Positions 61,958-64,000 of a DNA stretch of 64,000 nucleotides are shown piece after piece. Positions within the stretch are counted from its first letter, which is position 1. The number at the start of each line of letters is the position of its first letter. A program made the position numbers and the translations under genes. Where the stretch lies: NCBI GenBank assembly GCA_963727035.1, contig CAVSEY010000003.1, positions 74,433 to 138,432 of the forward strand, given 5' to 3'. Under the pieces are notes generated by a model. The model searched no databases. It saw nothing but the letters and a program-made list of their open reading frames with translations, and had not been told where the DNA came from. Source of the DNA: Rhodoblastus sp963727035 (lineage in GTDB: Bacteria > Pseudomonadota > Alphaproteobacteria > Rhizobiales > Beijerinckiaceae).

Positions 61958-62036
61958 GGGGACCGGAGCGGCACGAACCGGAAAATCGGCGAGGATCTTC
62001 GAGGCGGCTGCGCGAGCAGCGGCTGATTCGCCTGTC

Positions 62037-62384
62037 TCACCGTTTGGCCTTTGCGCTATGCGTGGCGAGAACGCTGGCCACCAGGTCGCTCACCTGAGCA
62101 ACATCGCGGGGCGAGATGGCGCCATCCGTGACGTTGACCTGCAGCTGTCCGAGCGCGGCTTTCGGCCGCGCAGGCAAGAGGTCTCCCACTTTCGGCATCT
62201 CCAGCGCCACGGCGAGATCGTAGATATGATGCAGGAGCACGTTCTGCCTCCCCATTTCGATGTTCGCTATGGACGCCCGGGACACCCCAATAAGGCCTGC
62301 TAGATCGGCTTGGGTCAGCTCTAGCTCTTCGCGGCGCTGAGCGACGGCTTTGCCGAAGGCGACGTTGACCGGGTTTTTGAACAT
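62037..62384 (-). CDS. XRE-family transcriptional regulator
   Basis: A 115-residue protein with an N-terminal HTH_3 domain: GKAVAQRREELELTQADLAGLIGVSRASIANIEMGRQNVLLHHIYDLAVAL. The C-terminal 45 residues are unassigned. It is paired with the ImmA-like peptidase, a standard repressor/antirepressor arrangement. It is divergent from the multiubiquitin gene, with an 18-bp palindrome between, and may control that locus. Confidence 0.92.
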   Translation of the reverse strand: MFKNPVNVAFGKAVAQRREELELTQADLAGLIGVSRASIANIEMGRQNVLLHHIYDLAVALEMPKVGDLLPARPKAALGQLQVNVTDGAISPRDVAQVSDLVASVLATHSAKAKR

Positions 62385-62441
62385 GAGACATGTTTGCGCT
62401 CAGCCTGAGTCTCTGTCAATGGGATACACAATTGTGCTTCT

Positions 62442-62459
62442 TCACTCATTAATGAGTGA
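62442..62459. promoter_or_regulatory. Perfect 18-bp palindrome between the XRE and multiubiquitin genes
   Basis: TCACTCATTAATGAGTGA has no mismatch. A second, 10-bp palindrome (CACAATTGTG) lies 6 bp away at 62427-62436. The site is 58 bp from the XRE start and 94 bp from the multiubiquitin start, a natural place for a shared operator. Confidence 0.72.
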
Positions 62460-62552
62460 CTATTGACGACATACAAATCTCGTGGATATTGGTTTCACGC
62501 GGCGGGGCGGTCCCGTGCAGCCTGATGGCCAAATTGATCTGGAGATCGGAAG

Positions 62553-62959
62553 ATGATCGACGAAGACGCCGGGGACGGCGATGAACGAAAGAAACTGGAG
62601 GACGTCGAGCGGCTGCTAAAAGATGCGGCGCGCGAAGGCGAGGTCGCGAAAGAGGCCGCCGAAAAACAGGCGGCGGACCTGCCGAGGCCGAGCGCGAGCT
62701 CGACGACATACAACATCCGCCTACGGTCACGATCATCGTCGATGGGACGCCGCATCAGGTTTCCAGGCGCGAGTATATCACCTATGCCGAGGTGGTGACC
62801 CTGGCCTACCCCGACTACCCGCACCATCCCGAGATTACTTATTCGGTCACCTACACGAAGGGGCCCATCGAAAAGCCCGAAGGCATCCTGCCTCCGGGCG
62901 GCGAGGTCAAAGTCAAGGAAGGGATGGTGTTCCGTGTTAATCGAACTGGCCAATCATAA
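62553..62959 (+). pseudogene. Multiubiquitin-domain (ubiquitin-like) protein, with a frameshift
   Basis: The ATG at 62553 opens a charged helical N terminus (ERKKLEDVERLLKDAA). At about 62680 the coding frame shifts by one base, after which it reads AEAERELDDIQHPPTVTIIVDGTPHQV, then YAEVVTLAYPDYPHHPEITYSV and PEGILPPGGEVKVKEGMVFRV to a stop at 62957. This is the beta-grasp multiubiquitin domain known from bacterial ubiquitin-like conjugation operons. One domain copy is seen. A missing G in CCTGCCG explains the shift. It overlaps the E1-like gene by 26 bases. Confidence 0.82.
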
Positions 62960-64000
62960 CGAGGACATCCGTCGGCTCTTGGACAAGGGCTACGGATTGA
63001 GGGTCGACGAGGGTTATCGGTCGTCAGGGACATCCCATACCTTGACGCCCAGAAAGCGCTGCAATGGGGCGACCTCATCGCGAAGCTTGTCTTCATCGAC
63101 AAGGTCCGGGTGCAGCAAGACGACCACCAAGTCTATTTCGCAGGATCTGTTCCGCACGGCCTGGACGGTCAGCCTGTTCGCAATCTAGCGGGTGGGCCAC
63201 GGGCAATTCCGCTCGGCAAGAAGGATGTCGTCGTTCAGCGGTCGTTTTCGAACAAGCCGACCGGGAGACTCCGAACTTCTTCGACAAGATCGAGCACTAC
63301 GTGCGGTTGATTTCGGGGCCGGCGATGTCGCTGCGCGGGGTAACGCCGCTGAAATTCCGTGTTGATCGCGACGTCGCCGCAGGGTCAGTGTTCAAATTCC
63401 ACGACACGCTCACCAGCCGCGCGGAACTCGGCGATATTTGCGTCCTTGTTCAAGAACGATATCGTCGCGGTGATTGGTCTTGGCGGCACTGGCGCCTATT
63501 TACTCGACTTCCTCGTGAAGACGCCGGTAAAGGAGATCCGCGGGTTCGATGGCGACGCCTATTATGTCCACAACGCCTATCGCTCGCCGGGTCGGCTGCT
63601 TGAAGACGAACTCAGCCAGGACAAGGCTGATGTCTACCGTCTCCGTTATGAAAATTTCCGCGAAGGGCTAACAATCCGCCAGATCTACATTACGGAGGAA
63701 TCGGCGGGTGAACTCGAAGGCGCGACCTTTGCGTTCGTCTGCGTCGACAAGGGTTCCGCCCGTTCAGAGATCTTCGATCTGCTGATCCGGCTAAAAATCC
63801 CGTTTATCGACGTGGGCATGGGTCTTGACCGGAAACGGGGTGCCCTTTCGGGCACGCTTCGCACAACCTACTATTCGGCTGCGACGGCCTCGCAAATTCG
63901 AGACATGCGGTTGGCTGAAATGGCCGATCATCCCGAAGACCTGTATCGAACCACGGTCCAAATCTCGGAGCTGAATGCGTTGAACGCCTGCCTCGCCATC
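62934..64000 (+). pseudogene. E1-like ThiF-family adenylyltransferase with N-terminal DUF6791-type domain, frame-broken and running off the edge
   Basis: The GTG at 62934 begins LIELANHNEDIRRLLDKGYGLRVDEGY. The frame changes at about 63018 (then VRDIPYLDAQKALQWGDLI, YFAGSVPHGLDGQPVRNL, VVQRSFSNKPTG), about 63263 (ETPNFFDKIEHYVRLISGPAMS, VFKFHDTLTSRAELGDI) and about 63441, after which it is open to the edge. The last part is the Rossmann E1 domain: IVAVIGLGGTGAYLLDFL is the ATP loop, and FDGDAYYVHNAYRSPG matches the D..D...HN..R.PG E1 signature. It would adenylate the C terminus of the ubiquitin-like partner. Three separate breaks suggest decay or poor sequence here. Confidence 0.8.

Overview
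The window is high-GC DNA with alphaproteobacterial (Hyphomicrobiales/Rhizobiales-like) gene content: engB-argB-5'-nucleotidase, ilvC, infA-maf-yacG, DUF6502/DUF5666, and a palindromic intergenic repeat of a kind common in that order. The genus cannot be fixed from sequence alone. A complete sat-aprBA set with a Qmo/Hdr-type electron-transfer operon suggests a lithotrophic or phototrophic sulfur oxidiser running the APS pathway in the oxidative direction. Sulfate reduction is the less likely alternative for this taxon.

Region 1 (1-12.6 kb): tail of an aldehyde dehydrogenase; an RND efflux pump with its adaptor; a DUF6502 regulator-like gene coupled to a DUF5666 secreted protein whose Gly/Pro-rich tail carries a 29-bp frame-breaking duplication; a tightly overlapping three-gene cassette (PLP enzyme, ATP-grasp-like protein, group II PLP decarboxylase) of unknown product; and a thioredoxin-like protein.

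Region 2 (12.6-16.8 kb): peroxide and iron defence, namely KatG, a secreted peroxiredoxin and a ferritin-like di-iron protein.

Region 3 (17-35 kb): sulfur energy metabolism. Sat (ATP sulfurylase), an ankyrin protein and AprBA (APS reductase) are followed by a CBS protein, a cysteine-cluster protein, a phosphoesterase and an unusual FKBP/SlyD-like-methyltransferase fusion. Convergent to these runs qmoA-qmoB-hdrC-hdrB. No membrane QmoC is present; soluble HdrC and HdrB stand in its place, as in Gram-positive sulfate reducers. A CLC chloride channel, a DUF202 membrane protein and a SulP anion transporter follow. AprBA would oxidise sulfite plus AMP to APS, passing electrons to QmoAB/HdrCB; Sat would convert APS to sulfate and ATP; SulP could move sulfate.

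Region 4 (35-42.6 kb): housekeeping genes (engB, argB, HAD nucleotidase, ilvC, NRAMP-like transporter, yacG, maf, infA), ending in tRNA-Arg(ACG).

Region 5 (42.6-58.4 kb): a scrambled mobile region bracketed by a divergent 5' copy of polA and the intact polA, each beside a tRNA-Arg. It holds IS256, IS5, two IS110 types, ISAs1, IS630 and group II intron pieces, plus lower-GC glycosyltransferase and methyltransferase cargo.

Region 6 (58.5-64 kb): a decayed defence-type island next to tRNA-Arg(CCG). It carries an integrase remnant, a truncated MmeI-like DNA methyltransferase fused tail to tail with a truncated exonuclease, and an XRE/ImmA pair. Divergent from these is a bacterial ubiquitin-like conjugation locus (multiubiquitin protein plus E1-like ThiF enzyme) that runs off the window edge and is interrupted by several single-base frame disruptions.
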